From: Nocardiopsis alborubida
GTDB taxonomy: Bacteria > Actinomycetota > Actinomycetes > Streptosporangiales > Streptosporangiaceae
DNA: 64,000 nt
Assembly (NCBI RefSeq): GCF_012396365.1
Contig: NZ_JAAXPG010000010.1
Span: 1 to 64,000, forward strand
Direction: 5' to 3'
Shown here piece after piece: positions 1 through 8,660 of this stretch (positions are counted from its first letter, which is position 1; every line of letters starts with the position of its first letter). The notes beneath the pieces were generated by a model. The model was given only the letters and a program-made list of their open reading frames with translations. It had not been told where the DNA came from and did no database searches. The position numbers and the translations under genes were made by a program.

Positions 1-230
1 GCCGGAGGCGGCGGCACCGGCTGCCGCGTAGTGGTGGAGGAGGGCGTCCAACGGTGGGGGTTCGGGGGTGATGGGGCTCTGCTGCGTCGGCACCAAAGGC
101 GAGCGGGCCCTCCGGCCTCGGACAGCGGTACCGGCCCCGGTGGTGGGGGCGGGCGACGACGGCAGCGGTGGGCGCGGGGCCCGGGCCGCCCGTCGGGTGC
201 GGGCATGCCGGGGCCCGGCCTGGCCGGGGG
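1..230. other. Left-edge stretch without a recognisable gene
   Basis: Very GC-rich sequence lying downstream of the minus-strand HNH gene. Open frames exist on the plus strand, but they are Gly/Arg-rich with no recognisable domain, which is typical of chance frames in this base composition. I see no RNA gene or repeat here. Confidence 0.4.
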
Positions 231-1562
231 TCATTCCCGGGGTAGTGGGTGGGGTTCGGGCGGGTGTCCCCGGTCGTGGTGTCCCGGGCGGGCTTCCCTT
301 CCGTTGCGTGCCCGGTGGTGTTGCTGGTGTGTGCGGAGTTCGCGTTGGTATTTGGCCCGGTTGTGGGGGCCGCACAACGGTTGCAGGTTCGCGACCTCGG
401 TGCGTCCTCCCCGGGAGAAGGAGGTGATGTGGTCGGCCTGGCACCAGGTGATCGGCACCTCGCACCCGCCCGGGTGCGCACACGTGGCGTGCCCGTGAAA
501 GGCCGCCGCGCGCTGCCGGGCTGAGGCCAGGCGGCGACTGGGAGCCACGTCCACCACCCGCCCTGTCGGGGGTGCGGTGAGCATCCGCACCACCTCGGAG
601 TCCCCAGCCAGTTCGTGTACCAGCCCGACGGGGATTACCCGGCCGTTCTCGTCCAGAGCGGGGGCTTCCTGGCCTTCGGCGTCCAGGTACGTCTGCACCG
701 GTACCACGATGCGGATCTGCGCCAACGGGGCAGGGGTGTGGGTGCATCCGGTGTGGGTGGTGGCGAAGCGCAGTGCCGCGATGAGCGCGTCATGCTCACG
801 CTGAGACCGCGAACGGGTGTCGTCTTCCCCGGGTGGGGTGGTGAAGGTGTCGATGGCGGCGCGCACGATCAGCGCGTCTCCGGCCCCGCCCCAGGCCTGG
901 AGTTGGTAGCTGCCCTGGAACGTGTCATGCACGACCAGACCACGGGCGGCGTGGGCGGCCTCGTGGTCGCGGTCCAGGCGGTGGGGGTCCAAACGGTAGG
1001 CGACCTGGCGGGCCACCGACTGGAGCTGGTTGACCGACAACGCGGGCCGCTCTGCCTTGGCCGCCACCAGAGCCGACTCGAACCCCTGCCGATACTCCCC
1101 CTCATCGGGGAAGTGGTCCTCATCCCGGGTCTGGACGGCTTTGTCGGTGACCTTGGCGATCGCCACCGCCTCACCCAGCGCCAGAGTGCCCTCCCCTACC
1201 GCCTCGGCGGTGGCGGGCAGGGTCTCCTCGTGCACGTGCTGGGCCAGACGGGCCAAATCCTTGGCCTGACCAGTCGGCACCTTGCACTGGTGAGTGATCC
1301 ACTTGTCCAGGGTCGAATAGCCGCTGTAGCGGGCCACCTCACCGCGCGCGTACAAACGCGCCATCCGCGCCAGCGCCTGGTAGCGGATCTTCTCCAACTG
1401 GTCCCACAGGGCCGCGACTTCCTCGGCGGCGACCTCATCGGCCCCGGGCGGCACCTCGGCATCCCACGCTTGGTCGATGATCTCGCGCGCACCGGCCAGC
1501 GCGGCCACACCCGGGGAACAAACCCCGGGGGCCGCGTCGGGCGCCGCAAGCATCATCTCCAT
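231..1562 (-). CDS. DUF222 domain-containing HNH endonuclease-like protein
   Basis: A 443-residue protein. Residues of about 40-300 form the helical DUF222 region found in the actinobacterial 13E12-repeat family. The C-terminal part carries an HNH nuclease core, with CQADHI, SRGG, NLQPLCGPHN and KYQ in the expected order and extra Cys residues (CAHPGGCEVP) that probably bind zinc. The family is often multicopy in actinomycete genomes and its biological role is not settled; DNA cleavage is inferred from the HNH motif only. The gene stands alone, with an AT-richer stretch (about 1563-1580) just upstream of its ATG that could hold a promoter. The last 40 residues are His/Arg/Pro-rich and unconserved. 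Confidence 0.85.
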   Translation of the reverse strand: MEMMLAAPDAAPGVCSPGVAALAGAREIIDQAWDAEVPPGADEVAAEEVAALWDQLEKIRYQALARMARLYARGEVARYSGYSTLDKWITHQCKVPTGQAKDLARLAQHVHEETLPATAEAVGEGTLALGEAVAIAKVTDKAVQTRDEDHFPDEGEYRQGFESALVAAKAERPALSVNQLQSVARQVAYRLDPHRLDRDHEAAHAARGLVVHDTFQGSYQLQAWGGAGDALIVRAAIDTFTTPPGEDDTRSRSQREHDALIAALRFATTHTGCTHTPAPLAQIRIVVPVQTYLDAEGQEAPALDENGRVIPVGLVHELAGDSEVVRMLTAPPTGRVVDVAPSRRLASARQRAAAFHGHATCAHPGGCEVPITWCQADHITSFSRGGRTEVANLQPLCGPHNRAKYQRELRTHQQHHRARNGREARPGHHDRGHPPEPHPLPRE

Positions 1563-2162
1563 ACCTCTTATTATAAACCAACAACAGCCATTGCGCCAGA
1601 ATTCACAGCACCGAATTCACCCACCCTTCCGGATTTCCCCCCACGGGAGGATTGTCCTTCACTGATAAGCCACAATTGGGACAAACCGAAAGGCGCCAGA
1701 AAGGGCGCGGGAGAAATGATCACTCGCCGTGGGTGCCACCGTCGCCCACCCCGGCCGTCCCCGAACCCCGGCGTTGGTCGCCCTCCGCCAGTCGCTCCCG
1801 CCTTTGGTGCCGCTTTTCGCCGGGGACCCTCGCCACCGCCGGACGCCCACCGTTTCTCGGAGTCCGTTCCACTTCGCGGCAGCAGGTGCGCTTTCGTTGC
1901 CGCCAACAACCCCCGTCAAGAGCAGCGCAGGGGAGAGACCCGATGGCGGCCCCTCCCTGCCCCTCAATCCATTACTCCCCTTGAGGTGTCGGGTGTTTGA
2001 GGGCACACCAAAATACGCGTGGGTGGGATCCCCCCTATTCCCAGGAAACCATCCCCGCCCCACCCCGGGACACCCCCAACCACCACCTGTGGAAAACCCG
2101 GCCGACACCGACACCGACAACAACACCGGGCTAACCCAAATCAGCGCCGGGCTCCCCCGGCA
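1563..2162. other. 600-bp gene-free interval
   Basis: This lies between the start of the HNH gene and the stop of meaB, both on the minus strand. It is locally less GC-rich than its surroundings around 1563-1700 and 1990-2130. Open frames on both strands have no recognisable domain, codon bias or ribosome-binding site. I see no tRNA, strong hairpin or repeat array. It probably contains the HNH promoter and the end of the meaB transcript. Confidence 0.4.
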
Positions 2163-3152
2163 TCACGGCAGCACCCCGCCGACGCCGATACCACCCTCAC
2201 CCAGGTCGGTGCCGAGTTCCTTCAGCACCGCGTCGGCTGCGGCATAGGGGTCCCTGCGCCCCTCCGCCACCTCCTCGGCCAACCCGTCCAGACCGGTGTC
2301 GTCGCCCGCCCCGCCCATCCGTGAGCGCAGCAGGTCCAGCACGATCGCCTGCACCTCGTCCCGGGCGCGGGTGCGGCGGCGCCGGGTCAGGTCCCCGCTG
2401 GCCTCCAGGTGAGCGAAGTGCTGGTCCATCCGCTCCCACAGCTCGTCGACACCCTCGTCCCTGGAGGCGACGGTCATGACGATCGGCGGCTTCCACTCCT
2501 GGTCGGTGCGGTCCTTCATGGCGATCATCTGGCGCAGTTCGCGCAGGGTGGACTTGGCGCCCTCCCGGTCGGCCTTGTTGATCGCGAAGACGTCGGCGAC
2601 CTCCAGCACGCCCGCCTTGGCGGCCTGCACCGAGTCGCCCATGCCCGGAGCGCACAGCACCACCGTGGTGTCGGCCTGCCCGGCGACCTCCACCTCGGCC
2701 TGGCCCACGCCCACCGTCTCCACCAGGATCACGTCGAACCCGGCCGCGTCGAGCACCCGCAGGGCGTGCGGCGTGGCCCAGGACAGCCCGCCCAGGTGCC
2801 CGCGGTTGGCCATGGAGCGGATGAACACCCCCGGGTCGGTGGCGTGCTCCTGCATCCGCACGCGGTCGCCGAGCAGGGCGCCGCCGGTGAACGGCGAGGA
2901 CGGGTCCACGGCCAGCACCGCGACGGTCAACCCCTTCGCCCTGGCCGCGCGCACGACGGCGTTGGTGGTGGTGGACTTGCCCACCCCCGGGGAGCCGGTG
3001 AACCCCACCACCCGGGCCCGGCCGGTGTGCGGGGCCAGGCCCGCCATGATCTCGCGCAGGGCCGCGGAACCGTTCTCGACCAGGGTGATCGCGCGGGCCA
3101 GCGCCCGGCGGTCACCCTCTCGGACCCGTTCGACCAGTTGGGGGGCGTCCAT
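2163..3152 (-). CDS. meaB: MeaB, methylmalonyl-CoA mutase-associated GTPase
   Basis: A 329-residue G3E-type P-loop GTPase of the MeaB/ArgK family. These proteins load and protect adenosylcobalamin on methylmalonyl-CoA mutase. The Walker A motif GSPGVGKSTT lies near residue 55. ETVGVGQ, a MeaB hallmark switch sequence, and the base-recognition motif NKAD follow. The length is normal for the family. I start at the ATG at 3152 because AGGAG lies six bases upstream and the frame further upstream is low-complexity Arg/Gly sequence. It lies 269 bp downstream of a thiolase gene and near the epimerase gene, fitting propionyl-CoA metabolism. The mutase itself is not in this window. Confidence 0.93.
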   Translation of the reverse strand: MDAPQLVERVREGDRRALARAITLVENGSAALREIMAGLAPHTGRARVVGFTGSPGVGKSTTTNAVVRAARAKGLTVAVLAVDPSSPFTGGALLGDRVRMQEHATDPGVFIRSMANRGHLGGLSWATPHALRVLDAAGFDVILVETVGVGQAEVEVAGQADTTVVLCAPGMGDSVQAAKAGVLEVADVFAINKADREGAKSTLRELRQMIAMKDRTDQEWKPPIVMTVASRDEGVDELWERMDQHFAHLEASGDLTRRRRTRARDEVQAIVLDLLRSRMGGAGDDTGLDGLAEEVAEGRRDPYAAADAVLKELGTDLGEGGIGVGGVLP

Positions 3153-3227
3153 GAAACTCCTCGGTGTGGGCGGAGCAGGACGGGGCGAGGGCTCGTGGCC
3201 CCCGCCCCGCCGGCTGTCAGGTGCGTC

Positions 3228-3254
3228 GTGTCCCCGGGGCTCTCCCGGGTACAC
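3228..3254. promoter_or_regulatory. Hairpin between thiolase and meaB
   Basis: Two 11-nt arms (3228-3238 and 3244-3254) pair with one mismatch around a 5-nt loop. It lies in the 269-bp gap between two minus-strand genes. It could weaken or end the thiolase transcript before meaB, or stabilise a processed end. There is no U-tract. Confidence 0.35.
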
Positions 3255-3421
3255 AGTGTCTTCGGGTCGGGTCCCCCGCGCGGTCCGCCACGCGGGCGTT
3301 CGGGGATCTCCCGGTGCCCGCGGGCGGCGTCCGCGAGAGGGCCGGCTGTCGTCCGGCGGCCGTGAGGGGTTCGTCCACCGTCCGGCGGCCGGGGCGTCCG
3401 GGCCCGCGGCCCGGCTCGGTG

Positions 3422-4609
3422 TTACTCGGCGGGAACCGTGAACAGCAGGGCGTCGCCCTGGCCGCCGCCGCCGCACAGGGCTGCCGCGCCGAACCCGCCG
3501 CCGCGGCGGCGCAGCTCGTGGACCAGGTGCAGGGCGATGCGGGCGCCGGAGGCGCCGATCGGGTGGCCGAGCGCGATGGCGCCGCCGTTGACGTTGACGA
3601 TGTCCTCCGAGACGCCCAGGTCCCGGGTGGACTGCAGGCCCACCGCGGCGAAGGCCTCGTTGATCTCGATCAGGTCCAGGTCCTCGACCGAGCGGCCCGC
3701 CTTGCCCAGCGCGTGCCGGATGGCGTTGGAGGGCTGGGAGTGCAGCGAGTTGTCCGGACCGGCGACGTTGCCGTGCGCGCCGATCTCGGCCAGGACCGGG
3801 GCGCCCAGCTCCTCCGCCTTGGCGCGGCTCATCACGACCACCGCGGCGGCGCCGTCGGAGATCTGCGAGGAGGAGCCCGCGGTGATCGTGCCCTCGCCGT
3901 CGAAGGCGGGGCGCAGCCGGGCCAGGCTCTCGGCGGTGGTGTCGGCCCGCACGCCCTCGTCCGCGGAGAAGACGACGGGGTCGCCCTTGCGCTGCGGAAT
4001 CTGGACGGGGACGATCTCGGCGTCGAAGTACCCGGCGGCTGCCGCGGCTGCCGCGCGCTGGTGGGAGCGGGCCGAGAAGGCGTCCTGCTCCTCGCGCCCG
4101 ATGCCGAGCTTGCCGTTGTGGCGCTCGGTGGAGGCGCCCATGGAGTCGCCCTCGAAGGCGTCGGTCAGGCCGTCGTGCGCGGTCGCGTCCAGGACCTCGA
4201 CCGACCCGTACTTGTAGCCCTTGCGCGACTTGGGCAGCAGGTGCGGCGCGTTGGTCATGGACTCCATGCCCCCGGCCACCACCACGTCGAACTCGCCCGC
4301 GGCGATGAGCTGGTCGGCGAGGGCGATCGCGTCCAGGCCCGACAGACAGACCTTGTTGATCGTCACCGACGGCACGTTCATGGGGATGCCCGCCTTGACG
4401 GCGGCCTGGCGGGACGGGATCTGGCCCGCGCCCGCCTGGAGCACCTGTCCCATGACCACGTATCCGACCTGTTCGCCGGAGATGCCCGCGCGTTCCAGCG
4501 CGGCCTTGATCGCGAAGCCCCCGAGGTCGGCGGCGGAGAACCCGGCGAGGGAGCCGAGGAGTCTGCCGGTGGGGGTCCGTGCCCCACCGACGATGACGGA
4601 ACCGGGCAT
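3422..4609 (-). CDS. Acetyl-CoA C-acetyltransferase (thiolase)
   Basis: A 395-residue thiolase II-type enzyme that condenses or cleaves acyl-CoAs with CoA. All family landmarks are present: the acylated cysteine in [12 protein letters not shown] (about residue 90), [19 protein letters not shown] carrying the catalytic His, and the C-terminal base cysteine in [12 protein letters not shown]. Length is typical. The start is the ATG at 4609, with GGAGG nine bases upstream; the open frame continues further but with non-thiolase sequence. It diverges from the epimerase gene across 87 bp and lies upstream of meaB on the same strand. Sequence alone does not separate acetoacetyl-CoA from 3-ketoacyl-CoA preference. 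Confidence 0.93.
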   Translation of the reverse strand: MPGSVIVGGARTPTGRLLGSLAGFSAADLGGFAIKAALERAGISGEQVGYVVMGQVLQAGAGQIPSRQAAVKAGIPMNVPSVTINKVCLSGLDAIALADQLIAAGEFDVVVAGGMESMTNAPHLLPKSRKGYKYGSVEVLDATAHDGLTDAFEGDSMGASTERHNGKLGIGREEQDAFSARSHQRAAAAAAAGYFDAEIVPVQIPQRKGDPVVFSADEGVRADTTAESLARLRPAFDGEGTITAGSSSQISDGAAAVVVMSRAKAEELGAPVLAEIGAHGNVAGPDNSLHSQPSNAIRHALGKAGRSVEDLDLIEINEAFAAVGLQSTRDLGVSEDIVNVNGGAIALGHPIGASGARIALHLVHELRRRGGGFGAAALCGGGGQGDALLFTVPAE

Positions 4610-4696
4610 CGTAACTGGCCTCCAAATGCATGGGTGACGCACCTGGTCTGCAACGATACCCACACCGCTGTCAGCGATCCCAGGGAGGTTCACCCC

Positions 4697-5332
4697 ATGA
4701 GTGACGCACCGCACTCGGCCAGCGAGTTCACCACCCCGCCTTCCTCCCCATCCACCCCTTCCTCCCACGCCCCTTCTTCTCCCTCCGCTCCTGCGGCTCC
4801 GCCCGCACCCGAGACCCCGTCCGCACCTCCCGTCCCGTTCTCGGGCCTGACCCGGCTCGATCACGTGGGCATCGCCTGCCGCGACCTCGACGCCTCGGTG
4901 GCCTTCTACAGGTCCACGTACGGGTTCGAGGTGGAGCACGAGGAGGTGAACGAGGAACAGGGCGTGCGCGAGGCCATGCTCCGGGTCAACGGCACCGACG
5001 ACGGCGGCGCCACCTACCTCCAGCTGCTGGAGCCCACCCGCGCGGACTCACCGGTGGCGAAGTTCCTGGAGCGCAACGGCGAGGGCGTCCACCACGTCGC
5101 CTTCGGGACCGCGGACGTGGCCGCCACCGCGGCGGGCGTCGGCGGGAGCGGCGTGCGCGTGCTGGACGCCGAGCCGCGGCGGGGGACGGCCGGGTCGAGG
5201 ATCGTCTTCCTGCACCCCAAGGACTGCGGCGGCGTGCTCACCGAGCTGGTCCAGAGCCCGGATGGGGCACATGGGGAACTGGATGGGGCCCACGGGGAAA
5301 GAGACGACGACCGTCCCGGAATTTCCGGATAG
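4697..5332 (+). CDS. mce: Methylmalonyl-CoA epimerase
   Basis: A 211-residue glyoxalase-fold protein that interconverts (S)- and (R)-methylmalonyl-CoA in the propionyl-CoA to succinyl-CoA route. The catalytic domain starts near residue 52 with [13 protein letters not shown]. The likely metal ligands are visible: His in LDHVGI, Gln in YLQLLEP, His in GVHHVAF and Glu in LTELVQ. The phrase [12 protein letters not shown] is characteristic of the actinobacterial family. The first 50 residues are an unusual Ser/Pro/Thr-rich extension, and the C-terminus adds about 25 charged residues. I start at the ATG at 4697, preceded by GGGAGG; a shorter start in the extension cannot be excluded. Divergent from the thiolase gene. 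Confidence 0.92.
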   Translation: MSDAPHSASEFTTPPSSPSTPSSHAPSSPSAPAAPPAPETPSAPPVPFSGLTRLDHVGIACRDLDASVAFYRSTYGFEVEHEEVNEEQGVREAMLRVNGTDDGGATYLQLLEPTRADSPVAKFLERNGEGVHHVAFGTADVAATAAGVGGSGVRVLDAEPRRGTAGSRIVFLHPKDCGGVLTELVQSPDGAHGELDGAHGERDDDRPGISG

Positions 5333-5712
5333 CGTCACGGGGGCGTTCCGGACAAGTCACAGGTTGAACGCCAGTGGCATGGTTAGCCTCAGAGCCCACC
5401 GGAAGTTACCCGAAACCCCCTTCCCAGGTGTTCCGCGCTTGATAAAGTCGGCTAGCTGCCGGATGCGCTATTCCGGCTTTGGTCCATGTCTTGCAGTCCG
5501 GTAGCCGAGCCGGGTCGGCCGTACCGCCGTGTCAGGTGACGGGGCGCACACGGACGACCTCGGAGGCGGTCAGGGGCTCATCAGCCCGTCGTCACCCGCC
5601 CCACCCCCGGCTCGCGCCACCGGACCCGTCCCCGGGGACAGCGCAGCCGCCCTCCCCGCCGTCCCCGGCCCCTTGCAAGTAGCCGTCTCGCACCCGTTCA
5701 GGATTCCGCCAC
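5333..5712 (+). promoter_or_regulatory. Leader/promoter interval of the FilP-like gene
   Basis: A 380-bp gene-free interval with lower GC than the neighbourhood. A candidate extended -10 (TGATAAAGT, 5440-5448) would start a leader of about 260 nt. No convincing -35 is seen, as is common for extended -10 promoters. AGGA ten bases before the ATG at 5713 serves as a ribosome-binding site. No known riboswitch was recognised. Confidence 0.35.
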
Positions 5713-7008
5713 ATGCCGTCAAACAACATCGACACCCAGCTCAACAACATCTTCGACGATGACAACACCCCGCACGAATTCGACGTGGTGCTGCGTGGGT
5801 ATGACCGCACCCAGGTGGATGAGTACGCGGCCAGCCTGCGCAACGACCTGAAGCAGTACTCGAAGCAGACCGAGAAGCTCAAGAGCGAGCTCAACGCCAA
5901 GAACCGCCAGCTCCAGGAGCGCGAGCGCCCCTCCTACTCCGGCCTGGGCTCGCGTATCGAGGAACTGCTGCGCCTGGCCGAGGAGCAGGCCAACGAGCTG
6001 GTCCAGAGCGCGCAGATCGACGCCAACGACATCCGCTCGGCCGCCAAGATCGAGGCCGCCGACATGCGCGCGGCCGCCGAGTCCGAGGCCACCGAGGTGC
6101 GCACCCTCGCCCAGCGCGAGGCCGACGAGACCCGCCAGACCGCCGAGTCCGAGGCGGAGGAGATCTCCACCACCGCCCGTCGCGAGGCCGACGAGCTCAC
6201 CTCGACCACCGAGCGCGAGGTGCAGAAGAAGCGCTCCGCGGTCGACCACGAGATCGCCGAGAAGCGGGCGACCTTCGAGGGCGAGATCGCCAAGCTGCGC
6301 ACCACCACCGAGCGCGAGTGCGCCCAGGCCCGCGCCGCCGCCAAGCGCGAGCGCGACGAGACCATCCAGTCCGCCAAGAGCCAGGCCGAGGAGCTGCGCA
6401 AGAACGCCGAGCGCGCCTACGCCGAGTCCGAGGCCCGTCGCACCGAGGCCGAGGACCAGTTCGAGCTCCAGCTGGCCGACCGCCGTGCCGAGGCCGAGCG
6501 CCAGGACGCCGAGCGCCTCGCCGCCGCACAGGCCGCCACGCAGAAGATGGTCAACGAGGCCGAGGAGCGGGCCGCCAGCGCCGAGCAGCGCGCCACCAAG
6601 GCGAGCCAGCAGGCCGAGCAGACCCGCCGCGACGCCGAGAACCACGCCAAGCAGCTGGTCGGCAACGCCAAGAAGAACGCCGCCCAGATCGACGCCGAGG
6701 CCAAGGCCAAGGCCGAGCACCAGCTCGGGGACGCCAAGTCCGAGGCCAACCGGATCATGACGGCCGCCAAGAAGGAGGTCGACGAGCTCAACCGCCAGCG
6801 CGACAGCATCCAGTCGCACCTCCAGCAGCTGCGCCAGCTGCTCGGCGGTGGCGGCCCGGCCGCCCCGGCCCCGGCTCCCGCCGCGCCGGTCGCCCCCGCC
6901 CCGGCCCCGGCCGCGATCCCGCAGGAGCCGGCCCCGGCCGCTGAGGAGACCCGGCAGCCGGTGCACTCCGGCAAGGGCGCCGACGACGAGGACTGGTGGC
7001 AGGAGTAG
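5713..7008 (+). CDS. FilP/DivIVA-like coiled-coil cytoskeletal protein
   Basis: A 431-residue protein. Residues 20-45 (EFDVVLRGYDRTQVDEYAAS) form a DivIVA-type N-terminal segment. About residues 45-365 are an almost uninterrupted Ala/Glu/Arg-rich coiled coil with strong heptad character. An Ala/Pro-rich linker (about 370-410) and an acidic, Trp-containing tail (DDEDWWQE) follow. The N-terminal region and the phrase SYSGLGSRIEELLRLAEEQA are like Streptomyces FilP/Scy proteins, often mis-annotated as cellulose-binding, which organise polar growth and cell stiffness. It is monocistronic with its own terminator. A role in polar growth is inferred from the family. The Pro/Ala tail could tether partners. 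Confidence 0.85.
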   Translation: MPSNNIDTQLNNIFDDDNTPHEFDVVLRGYDRTQVDEYAASLRNDLKQYSKQTEKLKSELNAKNRQLQERERPSYSGLGSRIEELLRLAEEQANELVQSAQIDANDIRSAAKIEAADMRAAAESEATEVRTLAQREADETRQTAESEAEEISTTARREADELTSTTEREVQKKRSAVDHEIAEKRATFEGEIAKLRTTTERECAQARAAAKRERDETIQSAKSQAEELRKNAERAYAESEARRTEAEDQFELQLADRRAEAERQDAERLAAAQAATQKMVNEAEERAASAEQRATKASQQAEQTRRDAENHAKQLVGNAKKNAAQIDAEAKAKAEHQLGDAKSEANRIMTAAKKEVDELNRQRDSIQSHLQQLRQLLGGGGPAAPAPAPAAPVAPAPAPAAIPQEPAPAAEETRQPVHSGKGADDEDWWQE

Positions 7009-7048
7009 GGTTCCGGCCCGCTCCGGGCTGACGCTCCCCCCACACGAG

Positions 7049-7090
7049 AGGACCCGCCTCCCCCGGCTGTCGCCGGGGAGGGCGGGTCCT
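7049..7090. terminator. Strong terminator after the FilP-like gene
   Basis: Two 19-nt arms (7049-7067 and 7072-7090) pair except for a two-base TC/CT internal mismatch, around a 4-nt loop. It begins 40 bp after the stop of the FilP-like gene and faces the convergent hydrolase gene ending at 7242, so it may serve both. Confidence 0.8.
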
Positions 7091-7241
7091 TCGCCGTGTC
7101 GGATACGGGAGTCGTGCCGGATACGGGGCGGGTGCTCTGCGCGGCGGGCCCGCGGACCGGGTGAGCGGCGGGGAGGGCCGGGCCCGGCGGCACCGGATCG
7201 ACGGCGGTGGGAGCAGCGACGGATGGGCTGCCCGCGCGGGC

Positions 7242-7982
7242 CTAACCGAGGGTCTGGACGTCCTTCTCGTACGGGCCGTCCCACTCCACGGGAAGCGGGT
7301 GGGCCTCGGGGTTGACCCGCTTGACGATCTCGTCCAGCACTCGGCGCACGTAGGGCTCGCCCACCCACAGGTGCTTGGCGCCCTCCACCCCGACGACCTC
7401 GCACTGGGAGAGCGGCTTGAAGCGCTCCCTGGCCTCGTCGGGGCGCAGGTAGTCGTCGTGCTCGGGGACCAGGGCGACCACCGTCTTGCCCGTCCGCGCC
7501 CACACCGCCATGTCGGCCTCGTCGGCGCGGTGCAGCGGCGGCGACAGCAGGATCGCGCCCTTGATCTGCGGGTCGGCGCCCCACTTGAGGGCCAGTTCGG
7601 TGCCGAACGACCAGCCCAGCAGCCAGGGGTCGGGCAGGCCCTCGAACTCGGTGAACTCGATGGCGGCGAGCACGTCGTGCTTCTCGGTCTCGCCCTCGCC
7701 GAACTCGCCCTGGCTGGTGCCGTGCCGCGAGCTGGTGCCGCGGGTGTTGAACCGCAGCACCGCGATGTCGGCCAGCGCGGGGAGCCGGAACGACGCCTTG
7801 CGCAGGACGTGGCTGTCCATCATGCCCTCGGCGGTGGGCAGGGGGTGCAGGCACACCAGGGTGGCCTTGGGGTCGCGGCCCTCGGGCAGGGCCAGCTCGC
7901 CGACCAGTTCCAGGCCGTCGGCGGTGTGCAGGGTGACGGGTCGTCTCACGGCGGGCAGCACCGTGGTGGCTCGGATCTCCAT
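7242..7982 (-). CDS. Alpha/beta hydrolase (dienelactone-hydrolase-like)
   Basis: A 246-residue single-domain alpha/beta hydrolase. The nucleophile elbow is GWSFGTELAL (Ser near residue 125), an acid is probably supplied by the EHDDYL segment, and the catalytic His is in GAKHLWVGEP. The N-terminal half (LVCLHPLPTAEGMMDSHVL and FNTRGTSSRHGTS) resembles actinobacterial hydrolases annotated as dienelactone hydrolase-like; substrate unknown. I start at the ATG at 7982 with GAGG close upstream; the open frame runs further but is basic and unconserved. It is 32 bp downstream of the small zinc-motif protein on the same strand, so the two may be cotranscribed. Confidence 0.85.
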   Translation of the reverse strand: MEIRATTVLPAVRRPVTLHTADGLELVGELALPEGRDPKATLVCLHPLPTAEGMMDSHVLRKASFRLPALADIAVLRFNTRGTSSRHGTSQGEFGEGETEKHDVLAAIEFTEFEGLPDPWLLGWSFGTELALKWGADPQIKGAILLSPPLHRADEADMAVWARTGKTVVALVPEHDDYLRPDEARERFKPLSQCEVVGVEGAKHLWVGEPYVRRVLDEIVKRVNPEAHPLPVEWDGPYEKDVQTLG

Positions 7983-8014
7983 GGCTCCTCGTGTCCGGGG
8001 TAGGTGGCCGGGGC

Positions 8015-8347
8015 TCAGTAGCGGGGGGCGCGCGGCGCGCGGTGGGAGCGCCGGTCCCAGCAGGAGGAGTGCCAGTGGCGCCGGTCGCCGCCGTCGCCGT
8101 AGGGACGCCAGGCCACCACGTGCGCCATGCCGGTCGGGATCTCCTGGGCGCAGCCGGGGCAGCGGTAGACCTTGGTGGCGGCGGCGCCGGGGATGCGGCG
8201 CGTCACCCACTCCCCGTCGGGGCCGGTCTCGCGGCGCTGTCCGCCGGTGACGCGCAGCATGAGGGCGTCCTCGTCGTCGGGGGCGCCGCCGGGGGCCTTG
8301 CGGCCGCGGGCGGATGTGCGGCGGGGAGAGTTACGGCGCGGGCTCAC
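8015..8347 (-). CDS. Small conserved actinobacterial protein with a Cys/His cluster
   Basis: A 110-residue basic protein. The first 45 residues are Arg/Ser/Pro-rich. The conserved part is ATKVYRCPGCAQEIPTGMAH followed by HWHSSCW, a CxxC plus His/Cys set that looks like a small zinc-binding knuckle. Homologues in Streptomyces have been labelled ATP/GTP-binding protein, but I see no nucleotide-binding motif. I choose the GTG at 8347 (VSPRRNSPRR), which matches the usual N-terminus; the ribosome-binding site is weak. The function is unknown. It lies just upstream of the hydrolase gene. Confidence 0.75.
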   Translation of the reverse strand: MSPRRNSPRRTSARGRKAPGGAPDDEDALMLRVTGGQRRETGPDGEWVTRRIPGAAATKVYRCPGCAQEIPTGMAHVVAWRPYGDGGDRRHWHSSCWDRRSHRAPRAPRY

Positions 8348-8413
8348 ACCGTCCAGGTTAGAAGAGAACCGGCAGTGGCCGCCGCCACAGGCGCATCGGC
8401 GACGGCCCGCTTC

Positions 8414-8447
8414 GCGGCCCGGCACGGCGAGCGGCCCGGCACGGCGA
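8414..8447. repeat. Perfect 17-bp tandem duplication
   Basis: The unit GCGGCCCGGCACGGCGA occurs twice without spacer (8414-8430 and 8431-8447). It lies in the non-coding interval just upstream of the small zinc-motif gene, about 70 bp before its start, so it may affect that promoter. Confidence 0.8.
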
Positions 8448-8480
8448 CCGAGACCGTCTCGTCCGCCGTGACGCTTCGAT

Positions 8481-8523
8481 GTCAGGCGGCAGGCCGATGA
8501 ACCTCTTCGGCCTGCCGCCTGAC
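8481..8523. terminator. Perfect 17-bp inverted repeat, likely terminator
   Basis: Arms 8481-8497 and 8507-8523 are exactly complementary around a 9-nt loop. It lies about 140 bp past the stop of the minus-strand 3-hydroxyacyl-CoA dehydrogenase gene and could end that transcript. The distance and the odd flanking sequence leave open a mobile-element or binding-site origin. Confidence 0.6.
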
Positions 8524-8660
8524 CTCCGCACCAGCGACCATCCCGTACCCGTAGCTAGCCTCGACCGCCGACATCGGCTACAAGCACAAGATCACCGCAG
8601 TCCAGGACCTCACGCATCACACCGGCAACACTTCCGGCAGCCGGTCAGCCGGTCAGCGCG

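Larger units (their letters stand above)
8348..8660. other. 313-bp gene-free interval with repeats
   Basis: This lies between two minus-strand genes. It contains a 17-bp tandem duplication (8414-8447), a perfect 17-bp inverted repeat (8481-8523) and about 135 bp (8524-8660) with noticeably lower GC than its neighbours. No coding region is supported. The composition change suggests insertion debris or a recombined segment, but no known element is recognisable. Confidence 0.4.

Noticed and set aside
615..2000. 461-codon plus-strand open frame opposite the HNH gene
   Set aside because: No domain is recognisable, and the HNH protein on the other strand has clear motifs.
3153..4631. N-terminal extension of MeaB across the thiolase gene
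   Set aside because: The added sequence is Arg/Gly-rich shadow of the thiolase gene, while a good ribosome-binding site and the family N-terminus lie at 3152.
5719..7854. 711-codon minus-strand open frame opposite the FilP-like gene
   Set aside because: The Leu/Gly-rich product is the antisense shadow of the Ala/Glu/Arg coiled coil, and it crosses a strong terminator.
8524..8660. Transposase remnant downstream of the 3-hydroxyacyl-CoA dehydrogenase gene
   Set aside because: The lower GC is suggestive, but no frame gives a recognisable transposase fragment.
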